The notes beneath the pieces are model-generated. The model worked only from the letters and a program-made list of their open reading frames with translations, did no database searches and was not told where the DNA came from. Made by a program: the position numbers and the translations under genes. This document shows positions 16,803-26,692 of a DNA stretch of 57,119 nt, one piece after another; the first letter of the stretch is position 1; every line of letters begins with the position of its first letter. Source of the DNA: Cryobacterium levicorallinum (lineage in GTDB: Bacteria > Actinomycetota > Actinomycetes > Actinomycetales > Microbacteriaceae); assembly GCF_004402405.1 (NCBI RefSeq), contig NZ_SOFE01000010.1, positions 2,684-59,802 of the forward strand, given 5' to 3'.

Positions 16803-17579
16803 GTGCCAGAACTCACCCCCGCAACGCTGATCATCATCCCGACGTACAACGAGGCCGGGAACGTGGCAGCGACAGTGCACCGGGTGCACGCCGCCGTTCC
16901 TGACGCGCACATCCTCATTGTCGATGACCAGAGTCCCGACGGAACGGGTGAAATCGCTGACCGCCTCGTGGAAGTAGACACCCGGATTTTTGTGCTTCAT
17001 CGTGCGGAGAAAGCCGGTTTGGGGGGGGCCTACCTGGCGGGATTCGATTGGGCACTCAATCATGGCTACGAACTGATCGGTGAATTCGACGCTGACGGCT
17101 CACACCCGGCCGATGCCCTGCCCGAACTCATCGCGGCGTTCGACCGTCCGGGAATACGCCCCTGGGTTGCCATCGGTTCTCGATGGGTGCCCGGCGGGAG
17201 CGTGGTCAACTGGCCGAAGAGCCGTGAATTTCTGAGTCGAGGCGGCAACACCTACGCCCGGCTGATGCTCGGGCTCCCGGTCAGCGACGCCACCGCCGGG
17301 TATCGAATCTATTCCGCCACGGCCCTGCGGTCGATGGATCTGCAGAGCGTTGATTCGAAGGGCTACTGCTTTCAGATCGATCTGACTTTGCGGGTCTTCG
17401 ATGCGGCCGGCCCGATTGTTGAAATCCCCATTGAATTTCGAGAACGGGAGATCGGCGAGTCAAAGATGAGCCGCAGCATCGTTCTGGAGGCCATGGGGCG
17501 GGTCACAATCTGGGGGGTACAGCGAAGGTTCAAGAAGCTGGCTTCCCAACGGCCAGGCGGGCGTCGCCGGGTATCCTAA
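16803..17579 (+). CDS. Polyprenol monophosphomannose synthase
   Basis: A 258-residue GT2 enzyme that transfers mannose from GDP-mannose to polyprenyl phosphate at the inner face of the membrane. The motifs are [31 protein letters not shown], the metal site [20 protein letters not shown] and [23 protein letters not shown]. All are typical of Ppm1/DPM1 enzymes lacking a membrane anchor. The start is GTG, with the purine stretch GAAAGAA upstream. Its stop overlaps the stop of convergent rmlA by a few bases. It pairs functionally with the GT-C gene at 14981. Confidence 0.92.
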   Translation: MPELTPATLIIIPTYNEAGNVAATVHRVHAAVPDAHILIVDDQSPDGTGEIADRLVEVDTRIFVLHRAEKAGLGGAYLAGFDWALNHGYELIGEFDADGSHPADALPELIAAFDRPGIRPWVAIGSRWVPGGSVVNWPKSREFLSRGGNTYARLMLGLPVSDATAGYRIYSATALRSMDLQSVDSKGYCFQIDLTLRVFDAAGPIVEIPIEFREREIGESKMSRSIVLEAMGRVTIWGVQRRFKKLASQRPGGRRRVS

Positions 17580-18442
17580 TTCACCTGGGCGATGGAATGG
17601 AGGTATTTTCCATACCCGCTTTTAACCAAGGGGGCGGCAAGCGCGGCCAGTTGGGCGTCGCCGATCCAACCGGCCCGCCAGGCAATCTCCTCGATGCAGC
17701 CGATCTTGAACCCCTGGCGGTCTTCGATGACGCGCACATACTCTGATGCCTGCATCATGGACTCGAAAGTTCCGGTATCGAGCCAGGCGGTGCCCCGGTC
17801 GAGCACCTGCACCTGCAATTTGCCCTGTTTGAGGTAGTGCTCATTGATGGTGCTGATTTCCAGCTCTCCGCGGGCGCTCGGTTCGATCGTCTTGGCGATT
17901 GCGACAACGGAATTATCGTAGAAGTAGAGACCAGGAACGGCGTAGTTACTTTTAGGCTTCGTCGGCTTCTCTTCAATCGACACCACGGTGCCCGACTCAT
18001 CGAACTCGACGACACCATAGGCCGTGGGGTTACTGACGTGGTACGCGAAAATACGCGCGCCCTCGATCTCAGCATTTCCACGCAAGGACGCCCCCAGGCC
18101 TGCGCCGTGGAAGATATTGTCGCCGAGGACCAGCGCAACACTGTGATCGCCGATGAACTCTTCGCCGATGATGAATGCCTGGGCGAGGCCGTCCGGCGAA
18201 GGCTGCACGGCATATTCGATGCGGATGCCTAAATCAGATCCGTCCCCGAGGAGCGCCCGAAACTGCTGGTTGTACTCCGGGGTGGTGATGATCAGGATCT
18301 CTTTGATGTCCGCCATCATGAGCGTCGACAGGGGGTAGTAGATCATCGGCTTGTCCCAAATGGGCATGAGCTGCTTGGAGATGCCTTTGGTGATCGGCCA
18401 CAGGCGCGTGCCTGAGCCGCCGGCGAGGATGATTCCGCGCAT
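17576..18442 (-). CDS. rmlA: Glucose-1-phosphate thymidylyltransferase
   Basis: A 288-residue enzyme for the first step of dTDP-L-rhamnose synthesis (glucose-1-phosphate plus dTTP to dTDP-glucose). It begins with [20 protein letters not shown], the nucleotide-binding and Mg loop, followed by [12 protein letters not shown] and [10 protein letters not shown] with the metal-binding Asp. The length is normal for the short RmlA class. It sits five bases after rmlC in a minus-strand pair, and its stop overlaps that of the convergent mannose synthase. It supplies the donor pathway for the WbbL-like transferase and other enzymes of this locus. Confidence 0.97.
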   Translation of the reverse strand: MRGIILAGGSGTRLWPITKGISKQLMPIWDKPMIYYPLSTLMMADIKEILIITTPEYNQQFRALLGDGSDLGIRIEYAVQPSPDGLAQAFIIGEEFIGDHSVALVLGDNIFHGAGLGASLRGNAEIEGARIFAYHVSNPTAYGVVEFDESGTVVSIEEKPTKPKSNYAVPGLYFYDNSVVAIAKTIEPSARGELEISTINEHYLKQGKLQVQVLDRGTAWLDTGTFESMMQASEYVRVIEDRQGFKIGCIEEIAWRAGWIGDAQLAALAAPLVKSGYGKYLHSIAQVN

Positions 18443-18447
18443 GAGCG

Positions 18448-19056
18448 TTAGTTCCTGTCGTTCAAGGTGGCGTAGTAGGCACGGGCGGCGTCCCAGGTGG
18501 GGAGCAGGCCGGCGGCAGCGGCTGCTGCGAGAGTGGGGGCATCCGTGTCTTTGGGAGACAGCAGCAGTTCCCCGGCTTCAGGCGGAAAGACCAGGCCGAC
18601 CTCTTCGTCGAGCGGGCTGATGCCGTGTTCGCGGCCCGGGCTGAAGGTGCTGTTCACGAGATAGCTCACGGTGGCGTTGTCGGTCAATGCCACGAAGCAG
18701 TGCCCGAGTCCTTCAGCAATATAGACCGCGCGACGATCGGCGTCGTCAAGCAAGACGCTGTCCCACTGCCCGTACGTGGGCGACCCGACCCGAATATCGA
18801 TGATGTAGTCCAGAACGGCACCGTGCACCGCAGTGACGTACTTTGCCTGGCTCGGCGGCACATCCGCGAAGTGAATGCCGCGCACCGAACCGCGCTTGGA
18901 CACGGAAGTGTTCGCTTGGGCGAGGTCGAGTCTGTGCCCGACCTTCTCTTCGAGCTTGTCGAATCGATACCACTCGAGGAACACTCCCCGGTCGTCACCA
19001 AACTGCTTCGGGGTGATTTCAAATGAATCGGGGATAGAGAGTTCGCGAATCTGCAC
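18448..19056 (-). CDS. rmlC: dTDP-4-dehydrorhamnose 3,5-epimerase
   Basis: A 202-residue cupin enzyme for step three of dTDP-L-rhamnose synthesis. It has [20 protein letters not shown], the catalytic histidine in [19 protein letters not shown], the [14 protein letters not shown] strand, and [14 protein letters not shown]. The family usually reads GHGF at the last motif; here it is GHCF. Its short gap to rmlA indicates co-transcription. The gene is divergent from rmlB, with 73 bp between them that must hold both promoters. Confidence 0.95.
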   Translation of the reverse strand: MQIRELSIPDSFEITPKQFGDDRGVFLEWYRFDKLEEKVGHRLDLAQANTSVSKRGSVRGIHFADVPPSQAKYVTAVHGAVLDYIIDIRVGSPTYGQWDSVLLDDADRRAVYIAEGLGHCFVALTDNATVSYLVNSTFSPGREHGISPLDEEVGLVFPPEAGELLLSPKDTDAPTLAAAAAAGLLPTWDAARAYYATLNDRN

Positions 19057-19129
19057 GGTCGGCAGTCTACCAATCGGGGTCCGGTAGAATCGCGGAGGCC
19101 ATTGAAGCGAACGGAACGGTTACTCCTAT

Positions 19130-20116
19130 ATGAAGATCCTCGTCACCGGCGGCGCCGGTTTTATCGGCTCCAACTTTGTTCGACGCACGATTGAAGACAA
19201 GTACCCGGGCCTCGAAGGCGCCGAAGTTGTCGTGCTCGACGCACTGACTTACTCGGGCAACCTCGAAAATCTCGCCCCGATCGCCGACTCGCCCCGTTAC
19301 TCCTTCGTGCACGGCGACATTCGCGACGGCAAGCTGCTCGACACACTCTTTCCCGGGCTCGATGCGGTCGTGCACTTCGCCGCCGAAAGCCACGTGGACC
19401 GCTCCGTGATGGACTCGACCATCTTCGTCGAGACCAACGTGCTGGGCACCCAGCAGCTGCTCGACGCGGCTCTCCGCCACAAGCTGGCCCGGTTCGTGCA
19501 CGTCTCCACCGACGAGGTCTACGGCTCCATTGCCGAAGGCTCCTGGAACGAGGAGCGGGCGCTGGAGCCCAACTCCCCCTACTCAGCGTCGAAGGCGGGC
19601 AGTGACCTGCTCGCCCGCAGCTACCACCGCACGCACGGCCTGAACGTTTCGATCACGCGCTGCTCGAACAACTACGGCCCGTACCACTTCCCCGAAAAGG
19701 TCATTCCGCTGTTCGTCAGCAACCTGATCGACGACCTGCACGTTCCGCTTTACGGCGAGGGCAACAACATTCGTGACTGGCTGCACGTGGATGACCACAC
19801 TCGCGCCATCGCCATGGTGCTCGTCGGCGGTCGCGCCGGCGAAATCTACAACATCGGCGGCGGCACCGAACTCACCAACAAGGAGCTCACCCAGCTGCTG
19901 CTCGACTCGACCGGCAAGGACTGGTCGTACGTCGACCGCGTCGCCGACCGTCTCGGACACGACCTGCGCTACTCGGTCGACATCAGCAAGATTCAGGCCG
20001 AACTGGGCTACGCGCCCGAGGTTCCGTTCGAAGAGGGCCTGGCCGACGTGGTGCAGTGGTACCGCGACAACCGCCAGTGGTGGGAACCGCTCAAGGCTCG
20101 GGCGGCGCTGAACTAG
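19130..20116 (+). CDS. rmlB: dTDP-glucose 4,6-dehydratase
   Basis: A 328-residue SDR-fold enzyme for step two of dTDP-L-rhamnose synthesis. It has the NAD-binding motif VTGGAGFIGSNFV, HFAAESHVDRS, the DE pair in VSTDEVYGSI, and the catalytic YSASKAGSD (Y-x3-K). CSNNYGPYHFPEKVIPLF is a hallmark of RmlB. A TAGAAT hexamer at 19085-19090 could be its -10 element, giving a leader of about 35 nt. It is followed by rmlD after one base, starting a four-gene plus-strand operon. Confidence 0.97.
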   Translation: MKILVTGGAGFIGSNFVRRTIEDKYPGLEGAEVVVLDALTYSGNLENLAPIADSPRYSFVHGDIRDGKLLDTLFPGLDAVVHFAAESHVDRSVMDSTIFVETNVLGTQQLLDAALRHKLARFVHVSTDEVYGSIAEGSWNEERALEPNSPYSASKAGSDLLARSYHRTHGLNVSITRCSNNYGPYHFPEKVIPLFVSNLIDDLHVPLYGEGNNIRDWLHVDDHTRAIAMVLVGGRAGEIYNIGGGTELTNKELTQLLLDSTGKDWSYVDRVADRLGHDLRYSVDISKIQAELGYAPEVPFEEGLADVVQWYRDNRQWWEPLKARAALN

Positions 20117-20117
20117 C

Positions 20118-20972
20118 ATGACCCGTTATCTGATCACCGGGGCCACCGGCATGCTGGGGCGCGACCTGCAGACGGCGTTGGCCGGTCGCGAGGTGACGGC
20201 GCTCGGCCGGAGCGACCTCGATGTGACCGACCTCAACGCGGTCACGGCCGCAGTCGCCGGGCACGACGTCATTATCAATTGCGCCGCGTACACCAAGGTC
20301 GACGACGCCGAAACAAACGAAGACGCGGCCTACGCCGTGAACGCGGTGGGGCCGCGCAATCTCGCGCTGGCAGCATCCGCTTTGCGGGCGAAGCTCGTGC
20401 AGCTCTCGACGGACTACGTCTTCGACGGCAGTGCGACCACGCCCTACGCTGAGAACACGCCGCACAGCCCGATCTCAGCCTATGGTCGCACCAAGGCCGC
20501 CGGTGAAGACTTCGTGCTCGCCGAGAACGGCGCCCGCAGCTACATCGTGCGCACGGCCTGGCTGTACGGCAAGAACGGCCCGAACTTCGCCAAGACCATG
20601 CTCAAGGCCGCTGGCACGCGCGACACGTTGAACGTCGTCAACGACCAGGTCGGACAGCCCACCTGGACGGTCGACCTCGCCGCGCAGATCGTGTTGCTGC
20701 TCGACTCCGACGCGCCCGCCGGCATCTACCACGGCACGAACTCCGGGGTGGCGTCGAAGTTCGACCAGGCCCGCGACGTGTTCGCTTTGGCCGGACTTGA
20801 CCCGGAACGCGTGCTGCCGACCGACAGCTCGGCGTTTGTACTGCCGGCGCCCAGGCCCGCGTACTCCGTGCTCGGCCACGCCAACTGGGCGGCCGCCGGG
20901 CTTGAGCCGATGCGCAGCTGGCAGTCGGCCCAGGCCGAAGCTTTCGCCGCGGGAGTCTTCGAGACAGCATGA
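20118..20972 (+). CDS. rmlD: dTDP-4-dehydrorhamnose reductase
   Basis: A 284-residue SDR enzyme for the last step of dTDP-L-rhamnose synthesis. It has YLITGATGMLGRDL at the N-terminus, INCAAYTKVDDAE, QLSTDYVFDG with the active-site Thr/Asp, the Y-x3-K motif in YGRTKAAGE, and RTAWLYG. It is one base after rmlB and overlaps the next gene in an ATGA arrangement, so the rmlBD-GT4-gtrA block is read as one message. Confidence 0.96.
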   Translation: MTRYLITGATGMLGRDLQTALAGREVTALGRSDLDVTDLNAVTAAVAGHDVIINCAAYTKVDDAETNEDAAYAVNAVGPRNLALAASALRAKLVQLSTDYVFDGSATTPYAENTPHSPISAYGRTKAAGEDFVLAENGARSYIVRTAWLYGKNGPNFAKTMLKAAGTRDTLNVVNDQVGQPTWTVDLAAQIVLLLDSDAPAGIYHGTNSGVASKFDQARDVFALAGLDPERVLPTDSSAFVLPAPRPAYSVLGHANWAAAGLEPMRSWQSAQAEAFAAGVFETA

Positions 20973-22111
20973 TCACTCTGCGGGTAGTCGTCGACCAGAT
21001 GGTCGCCCCGGTTCCGGGTGGCGTCGGGCGTTACACCGAGGAACTCACGCGTGCGCTAATTGCGACCGCTCCGGCCGAATGCGCGGTGGAGGGCATCGTC
21101 TCGTCCTCACCGCCCGCACAGTATGAACTCATTGAGGCCGCGCTGCCCGGTCTGGCGAACCTGTTCAAGACGACGCTGGCCCGCCGCGAGCTGGCCACGG
21201 CCTGGGCGCTTGGCGTGACCGCGTCGTCGGGCACTGGCCTGATTCATGCGCCGGGATTACTGGCCCCGCTGCGCCGCCACGATCGGGCCGTAGACGGCAC
21301 CCAGATTGCGGTGACCCTGCACGACGTGCTGGCCTGGACGCATCCGTCATCGTTGACGCCGACAACCGTGGCCTGGACCAAGAGCATGCTCAAGCGCGCC
21401 CGCAAGCACGCCGACGCCATTGTCGTGCCGAGCCACGCCGTGGCGAACCAGCTGACCGAGATCATGGACCTCGGCGACCGGGTGCGCGTGATCGGCGGCG
21501 CCGTGGGTCGGGGGCTCGTGCTGCCGACCCTTCCCCTCGTGGAAGAGCGCCTACAGGCGCTGGGCCTGCCGTCGCAGTATATTCTGACCTCGGGGTCGCT
21601 CGACCCGCGCAAGGCGGTCACTGCGCTGATCACGGCGCTCGGTCTGCTGGGCGCGCCGGACCTGCCGCTGATCGTGCTCGGCCCGGACACCTGGGGCGAG
21701 CTCGACCTGGCCTCGGTCGCCGATGAAGCCGGGCTCGAGCCGGGGCGCGTTCGCGCTCTCTCCGGGCTGAGCGACTCCGACCTGGCCGTTGTTATTGCCC
21801 GGGCCAGCGTGTTTGTGTATCCGAGCCTGGAAGAAGGCTTCGCCCTGCCGATCATTGAGGCGTTCCATCTCGGCACCCCGGTCGTGCACTCCGACGCCCC
21901 GGCACTGCTCGAAGCGGCCGGAGACGCCGGCGTCGCAGTGGAGCGATCGAACGCGAAGGAATATCCCTCGCGGCTCGTCGACGCGGTGAACCGGGTGCTC
22001 GGCGACAGCGTGCTGCGGGGTCGCATGAGCGTCTTCGGTCAGGACCGCTCGCGGGCGTTCAGCTGGCGGGACTCGGCCGAGCGCGTCTGGCAGCTGCACG
22101 CGGATCTGTAG
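20969..22111 (+). CDS. GT4-family glycosyltransferase, rhamnosyl/mannosyl type
   Basis: A 380-residue GT-B glycosyltransferase. It has the N-terminal acceptor loop VDQMVAPVPGGVGRYTEEL, VTLHDVLAWTHPSSLT, VPSHAVANQL, ILTSGSLDPRKAVTALI, and the donor-binding YPSLEEGFALPIIEAFHLGTP (conserved E-x7-E type). It is translationally coupled to rmlD by a 4-bp overlap, which suggests that it uses dTDP-rhamnose. This is inference from context only. A GtrA-like gene follows after three bases. Confidence 0.87.
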   Translation: MITLRVVVDQMVAPVPGGVGRYTEELTRALIATAPAECAVEGIVSSSPPAQYELIEAALPGLANLFKTTLARRELATAWALGVTASSGTGLIHAPGLLAPLRRHDRAVDGTQIAVTLHDVLAWTHPSSLTPTTVAWTKSMLKRARKHADAIVVPSHAVANQLTEIMDLGDRVRVIGGAVGRGLVLPTLPLVEERLQALGLPSQYILTSGSLDPRKAVTALITALGLLGAPDLPLIVLGPDTWGELDLASVADEAGLEPGRVRALSGLSDSDLAVVIARASVFVYPSLEEGFALPIIEAFHLGTPVVHSDAPALLEAAGDAGVAVERSNAKEYPSRLVDAVNRVLGDSVLRGRMSVFGQDRSRAFSWRDSAERVWQLHADL

Positions 22112-22114
22112 GCC

Positions 22115-22519
22115 ATGGCGAGCTTTCTACAGGACCAGCGTGTGCGGTTTCTCGCGGTCGGCGCGACAAACACGCTCGTCGGGTACTTGGTCTTCTCGGC
22201 ATTCACACTCTGGGTCTTCGCGGATGTCTACCTCGGCTATCTGCTGAGCCTCGCTCTCTCGTACGTGGTTGGCATTTCCCTGGCCTTCGTGCTGTACCGA
22301 CGATTCGTGTTTGTGGTGCGTGGCCACGTGCTGCGGGACTTTGTCCGGTTCGTGAGCGTGTATCTGGTGGCGATCGGCATCAATGCGGCGGCGTTGCCGC
22401 TGCTGGTTGAGGTCGCCGGGGTGCCGCCGCTGCTCGCCCAACTGGTGATTCTCGTGGTCACGACGCTGCTGAGCTTCTTCGGGCACAAGAAGTTTTCGTT
22501 TCGGCGCAGTGGTGAGTGA
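22115..22519 (+). CDS. GtrA-family membrane protein
   Basis: A 134-residue protein with four hydrophobic helices. It has the usual GtrA elements: RFLAVGATNTLVGYLVF in helix one, YRRFVFVVRG after helix two and FFGHKKFSFRR at the C-terminus. GtrA proteins are thought to move polyprenyl-phosphate-linked sugars across the membrane. Its place at the end of the rml-GT operon fits a role in supplying lipid-linked sugar to GT-C enzymes such as the one at 14981. Confidence 0.9.
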   Translation: MASFLQDQRVRFLAVGATNTLVGYLVFSAFTLWVFADVYLGYLLSLALSYVVGISLAFVLYRRFVFVVRGHVLRDFVRFVSVYLVAIGINAAALPLLVEVAGVPPLLAQLVILVVTTLLSFFGHKKFSFRRSGE

Positions 22520-22618
22520 AAGGGCCGACAGCATCCACGTCCTCTACTCAGGCTCTCGACGCAGCGAGTGAACCAGTTGACGCACTCGTAGGCATCCGCT
22601 TTCGTGCGGGAGCGATGC

Positions 22619-22648
22619 TTGCTACAGCGTGCGACTCCCGGCTACACT
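22619..22648 (+). promoter_or_regulatory. Leaderless promoter of the vapBC operon
   Basis: TTGCTA (22619-22624), an 18-bp spacer and TACACT (22643-22648) make a good sigma-70-like promoter. Its predicted start coincides with the ATG at 22655, six bases downstream. No Shine-Dalgarno sequence is present. VapB autoregulation would act here, but I did not find a clear operator palindrome. Confidence 0.65.
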
Positions 22649-22654
22649 CAGCGC

Positions 22655-22912
22655 ATGAGCTTGGTTCCGGTTCGAGAATTGCGCAATCACACCGCCGATG
22701 TGATCGAGCGCGCGCGACAGGGTGAAGAAGTAACAATTACCAGCAACGGCGTTCCAATCGCGACGCTGGTGCCGATCCGTTCAGGCAAGCAGGCGTTTCT
22801 CACGAAAGCCGATATGCGACGCCTGGTGCGACGTCCCGGCGATCCGATCGCGGAATACTCCGACGACGAGGAACCCGACGAGACAACGGACGATCTGGGT
22901 CCCATCCAGTGA
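22655..22912 (+). CDS. vapB: Phd/YefM-type antitoxin (VapB)
   Basis: An 85-residue antitoxin that binds and neutralises the downstream PIN toxin and represses the operon. The N-terminus VPVRELRNHTADVIERARQG and TITSNGVPIATLVPI match the Phd/YefM DNA-binding fold (VSVRELR-N family). The acidic C-terminus (SDDEEPDETTDD) is expected to be the disordered toxin-binding tail. An upstream in-frame ATG at 22604 precedes the promoter, so the start at 22655 is chosen. It overlaps vapC by four bases (GTGA). Confidence 0.9.
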   Translation: MSLVPVRELRNHTADVIERARQGEEVTITSNGVPIATLVPIRSGKQAFLTKADMRRLVRRPGDPIAEYSDDEEPDETTDDLGPIQ

Positions 22913-23310
22913 ACCCCTCACGGGGCCTGATTGACACCAGCGTGTTCGTGGTGCTAGAGACAAATCGTGCAATACAGTTCGACAGATTGCCAGAAGAGCA
23001 GTTTGTCAGCGCCGTGACGCTCGGTGAGCTGTACGCCGGAGTACATGCAGCGCGGGACGCCGACACACGGGGAGCCCGACTGCAGACCCTTGACACAGTG
23101 TCAATCGCGACGGTGCTCAATATCGATGAGGCAGTGGCCGCGCATTGGGCTCGATTGCGGCAAAAACTTCGCGAGAGCGAACGTCGGCTTAACGTCAACG
23201 ACCTGTGGATTGCCTCCACGGCACTCGTGCATTCGCTCACCGTCTACACCCAGGACGTCGATTTCCAGGTCTTGTCAGACCTTGGTGGCCCCGAAGTGAT
23301 CGTCATTTAG
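22909..23310 (+). CDS. vapC: VapC PIN-domain ribonuclease toxin
   Basis: A 133-residue PIN-domain endoribonuclease. The acidic metal-binding residues are in place: D in GLIDTSVFV, E in VTLGELYAGVHAA, D in VNDLWIAS and D in YTQDVDF. The length is normal. The GTG start overlaps the antitoxin stop, giving tight coupling typical of type II systems. It would cleave tRNA or rRNA when free of VapB. The pair sits at the junction between the polysaccharide locus and the conserved LCP-purE block. Confidence 0.92.
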   Translation: MNPSRGLIDTSVFVVLETNRAIQFDRLPEEQFVSAVTLGELYAGVHAARDADTRGARLQTLDTVSIATVLNIDEAVAAHWARLRQKLRESERRLNVNDLWIASTALVHSLTVYTQDVDFQVLSDLGGPEVIVI

Positions 23311-23323
23311 CGCGCGTTGGCAT

Positions 23324-23374
23324 CAGCTTTCGCAATGCGCTCATTGGTAGGGGCGGTCGCGCGAGCGAAAGCTG
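23324..23374. terminator. Inverted repeat downstream of vapC, possible terminator
   Basis: CAGCTTTCGC (23324-23333) is repeated as its exact complement at 23365-23374 with a 31-nt loop. There is no U-tract. A second GC-rich hairpin (GCACGC/GCGTGC within 23447-23480) lies near the end of the convergent LCP gene. Confidence 0.45.
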
Positions 23375-23488
23375 CAGGAGCGGATAGCGGATGCTGGTGC
23401 TAGTGCTAGCAGCGTGCCACGCGCGCGCAACGTTTGGACGCGCATGCAGGCTCCGCACGCACAACGGCGTGCAGGAGCAGCCTCAGGG

Positions 23489-24847
23489 CTACGGGGTGGG
23501 GGTGGGCGCGGGTGCCAGGGCTGCAGCGATCATTGCGGTGATGACGGCGTAGTCGGGGTTCTCGGGGTCGATACCGTTTTCGGGGATCAGGGGCACCGAC
23601 ACGACCGGCAGTTCCTTGGTCTTCGCTGCCAGGTTCACGAAGTAGCCGAGCATGCCCTGCGGCACGTCGGTCTTCACGACGCGACTGCTGGCGGAGGCGA
23701 CGCCCTGAAACTTGGTGAGCACGTTCGCCGGGCTGGCCTGCGCGAGCAGGGCCTCCTGCATCTGGGTCTGGCGCTGCATGCGGTCGTAGTCGCTCGTGCC
23801 GTGCCTCGAGCGGGCAAACCAGAGGGCGTGGTAGCCGTCCATGTGCTGCATGCCCGGCTCGAACCAGAACAGAACCTCGCTGAAGCTCTCGTCGGTGTGC
23901 ACGGGAACGCGGTTCTGCACGTCGATGTCGACGCCGCCGAGGGCGTCGATGAGGTCGGAGAACCCCTGCATGTCGATCAGCACGTAGTACTGAATGGTGA
24001 GTCCGGTGATGCCCTGCGCGGCCTCGAGGGTGGCCTGAATGCCCGGGGAACTGCCCTCGGCCACGGCATTCGGGTAGTACTCGGGGCGTTTGAGCTCGGC
24101 TTCGGTGAAAATGGAGTTAAGCATGCACGCCGACACGTCGCATCCGTCGATCGATCCGTATCCCTCGGGGTACAGCGCGCCGAGCGAGGAACCGGCCGAG
24201 AACGGCACGTCCTCGAGGTTGCGCGGCAGGCTGATGGTCGTGGCCTGGCCGGTCGTGGCGTCGATGCTGACCACGGAGAGGCTGTCGGGGCGCAGGCCGT
24301 CCCGGTCAGCGCCGGCATCCCCGCCGAGCAGCAGGATGTTGTAGCGGCCATTGACTGGCGGTTCACTCGGACCGGCGACGAAGACGGAGGAGAGGAATCC
24401 GCTCGCCGAGGTCGCGACGAAGGCGCCATAGCCAGCCGTGCCGCAAACGACGACCATGAGGGCTGCGGAGAAAGCGGCGATCAGCGGGCGGGCGCCGGGC
24501 GCGGCTTTCAGCAGGTTGATCAGGCTGAGGGTGTTGACGGTGAGCACGAGCCAGGTGAGCGCGTAGAACGCGAGCACTGCGGCGGCGGCCCAGAGGCCGA
24601 TCGTGCTCGTGAACACCGTGAGCACGGCCTCGGGCCAGAACAGGTAGACAGCCCCGGCGACGATTGCCGAGGCCACCAGGATGAGCGTGGCGCCAAGGCC
24701 GAACCGGCCGAGTCGTCGATTGCCGGCGAGTACCTGCGCCGAACCGGGGAGCACGAAATTGAGTACGACCAACCACCACGCACGCGTCGTCATGATGCGC
24801 GTGGAGCCGGAATTCGGGTGCCGGATCGGGTCAGTCACACTGCTCAT
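23489..24847 (-). CDS. LytR-CpsA-Psr (LCP) family protein
   Basis: A 452-residue membrane-anchored phosphotransferase family member. It attaches lipid-linked glycopolymers to peptidoglycan outside the cell. Residues 1-155 carry about four hydrophobic helices, more than the single anchor of many LCP proteins. The LCP domain begins with [20 protein letters not shown], followed by [20 protein letters not shown] with the catalytic-site arginine and [16 protein letters not shown] with the R-x3-D-x2-R cluster that binds the polyprenyl pyrophosphate. It is coupled to purE by an ATGA overlap. It is a good candidate to anchor the polymer made by the adjacent locus. Confidence 0.92.
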   Translation of the reverse strand: MSSVTDPIRHPNSGSTRIMTTRAWWLVVLNFVLPGSAQVLAGNRRLGRFGLGATLILVASAIVAGAVYLFWPEAVLTVFTSTIGLWAAAAVLAFYALTWLVLTVNTLSLINLLKAAPGARPLIAAFSAALMVVVCGTAGYGAFVATSASGFLSSVFVAGPSEPPVNGRYNILLLGGDAGADRDGLRPDSLSVVSIDATTGQATTISLPRNLEDVPFSAGSSLGALYPEGYGSIDGCDVSACMLNSIFTEAELKRPEYYPNAVAEGSSPGIQATLEAAQGITGLTIQYYVLIDMQGFSDLIDALGGVDIDVQNRVPVHTDESFSEVLFWFEPGMQHMDGYHALWFARSRHGTSDYDRMQRQTQMQEALLAQASPANVLTKFQGVASASSRVVKTDVPQGMLGYFVNLAAKTKELPVVSVPLIPENGIDPENPDYAVITAMIAAALAPAPTPTP

Positions 24848-25407
24848 AATCGCTCTTGGAGGTCCCGGTTCTTCTGCTCGACCAGGTCGGCGAGTGCGAC
24901 GGAATAGTCTTCGAGCTTCACGCGCAGCGCGTCATCGCTCGTGGCGAGAATCTTGATCGCGATGAGCGCGGCGTTCTTGGCCCCGCCGATCGACACGGTC
25001 GCGACCGGCACGCCGGCCGGCATCTGCACGATCGACAGCAGCGAGTCGAGGCCGTCGAGCAGGCCGAGCGGAACAGGAACCCCGACCACGGGCAGCGTGG
25101 TCATGGCGGCGAGCATACCGGGCAGGTGCGCTGCTCCTCCGGCTCCGGCGATAATCACCTTGAGGCCACGGGCCTGCGCGTTGCGACCATAGTCGAGCAT
25201 CTTCTCGGGGGTGCGGTGCGCAGAGACGACCTGCACCTCGTGCGCCACCCCGAAGTCTTTGAGGGTCTGCGCGGCGGCACTCATGACGGTGAAGTCGGAG
25301 TCGCTGCCCATGACCAGGCCGACGAGCGGCGCGCTGGAGTTCACGGGCACACTGTTAATGGGCACAGCGTTTATGGGCACAGCGGAGGGCTCGATGTTGT
25401 CTGGCAC
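24844..25407 (-). CDS. purE: 5-(carboxyamino)imidazole ribonucleotide mutase
   Basis: Converts N5-CAIR to CAIR in purine synthesis, the step after PurK. It has [10 protein letters not shown] (substrate-binding loop), [13 protein letters not shown] with the catalytic His, and [11 protein letters not shown]. The GTG at 25407 is chosen because AGGAT lies eight bases upstream and it follows the purK stop by 17 bp. This gives 187 residues, about 25 more than usual. The extra N-terminus contains three 5-residue repeats ([15 protein letters not shown]), each beginning with a GTG that could serve as an alternative start. The long open frame up to 25641 overlaps purK and is rejected. Confidence 0.93.
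   Translation of the reverse strand: MPDNIEPSAVPINAVPINSVPVNSSAPLVGLVMGSDSDFTVMSAAAQTLKDFGVAHEVQVVSAHRTPEKMLDYGRNAQARGLKVIIAGAGGAAHLPGMLAAMTTLPVVGVPVPLGLLDGLDSLLSIVQMPAGVPVATVSIGGAKNAALIAIKILATSDDALRVKLEDYSVALADLVEQKNRDLQERL
25339..25383. repeat. 15-bp minisatellite in the 5' end of purE
   Basis: Three tandem 15-bp units (plus-strand forms GTTCACGGGCACACT, GTTAATGGGCACAGC, GTTTATGGGCACAGC) encode the pentapeptides at the PurE N-terminus. The unit length keeps the reading frame. Confidence 0.88.
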
Positions 25408-25424
25408 GCAGATGATCCTATTGC

Positions 25425-26561
25425 TCAAGACTGAAAGATTTGTGCAGTGGCACGCGCCTGGTAGGCAACTTCGTCGAGATCGTCGCCGCCCGCGGTGACG
25501 TGGCCGACCTTTCGGCCGGGCCGTGACGCCTTCCCGTAGTTGTGCACTTTCACCAGCGGATGCTCCGCGAGGGCGCTCTGATACCGGTCGCCGAGCGAGC
25601 CTTCCGAGGGCCCGCCGAAGATGTTGACCATGACCGTCCACGGGTCACGGGCGCCCGTCGCCCCGAGCGGCAGGTCGAGCACGGCCCGCAGGTGCTGCTC
25701 GAACTGGCTCGTCGTGCTGCCATCAATCGACCAGTGGCCGCTGTTGTGCGGACGCATGGCGAGCTCGTTAATGAGGAGGCGCTCATCCGTGGTCTGAAAC
25801 AGTTCGACGGCGAGCACCCCGGTGACGCCGATTCCCTTGGCCACGGCCACCGCGATGTCGGTGGCGACGTCGGCGAGGCGGCCTGCAGACTGCGGGGCCG
25901 GCGCGATCACCTCGGCGCAGACACCGTCTTTCTGCACGGTCTCCACCACCGGCCAGACCGCGATCTCCCCGCTCGGGCGGCGCGCGACAACCTGGGCGAG
26001 TTCCCGGCTGAAGTGCACGAGCTCTTCGACCAGCAGGGCGCCGCCGTTGCCGTCTTCGGCGAGCGCCAGAAACCAGTCGTCAACGTCGTGTTCGTGGCTG
26101 ACGACGCGCACGCCCTTGCCGTCGTAGCCGCCGCGGGCGGTCTTCACAACGGCGCGGCCGCCGTGCGCCTGCAGAAATTCGGCGAGGCCGGCGGTATCCG
26201 TTATGCGCGCCCAATCGGGTACGGGCAAGCCCAGCTCGGCCAGCTTCTCGCGCATGAGCAGTTTGTCTTGCGCGTACAGCAGCGCGTCGGGGCCGGGATG
26301 TACTTTGACGCCGGCGCTGACGAGCTCGCGCAGAATCTCCTGCGGCACGTGCTCGTGGTCAAAGGTGATCACGTCGACGGTCTTCGCGAAGGCCAGCACC
26401 GTGGGCAGGTCGCGGTAGTCGCCGACGCTGACGGCGGCCAGGTCGGCGGACATACCGTCGGCTTCGGCAAGTACCTTGAGGTCGATGCCGAGGTTCACAG
26501 CCGCGGGAATCATCATGCGGGCCAGCTGGCCCGCGCCAATCACACCGACGGTCAAAGCCAT
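25425..26561 (-). CDS. purK: N5-carboxyaminoimidazole ribonucleotide synthase
   Basis: A 378-residue ATP-grasp enzyme that carboxylates AIR with bicarbonate and ATP. It has [13 protein letters not shown] at the N-terminus, [11 protein letters not shown], the ATP-binding [15 protein letters not shown], and [18 protein letters not shown] with metal and substrate ligands. The length is normal. It is followed by purE and then the LCP gene in one minus-strand unit, and is divergent from the GtrA gene at 26693. Confidence 0.95.
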   Translation of the reverse strand: MALTVGVIGAGQLARMMIPAAVNLGIDLKVLAEADGMSADLAAVSVGDYRDLPTVLAFAKTVDVITFDHEHVPQEILRELVSAGVKVHPGPDALLYAQDKLLMREKLAELGLPVPDWARITDTAGLAEFLQAHGGRAVVKTARGGYDGKGVRVVSHEHDVDDWFLALAEDGNGGALLVEELVHFSRELAQVVARRPSGEIAVWPVVETVQKDGVCAEVIAPAPQSAGRLADVATDIAVAVAKGIGVTGVLAVELFQTTDERLLINELAMRPHNSGHWSIDGSTTSQFEQHLRAVLDLPLGATGARDPWTVMVNIFGGPSEGSLGDRYQSALAEHPLVKVHNYGKASRPGRKVGHVTAGGDDLDEVAYQARATAQIFQS

Positions 26562-26692
26562 CTGTTCACCATTTTCTGTGCAAGCGTTCAGCTAAACGCA
26601 CGTTCGTACTCAGCCCGGAGAATTCCGCACGCCGTAGACTGCGAGACTTCACTGCATTCCTAGTGCCACTTTACCGAACGGCGGACGGACGC

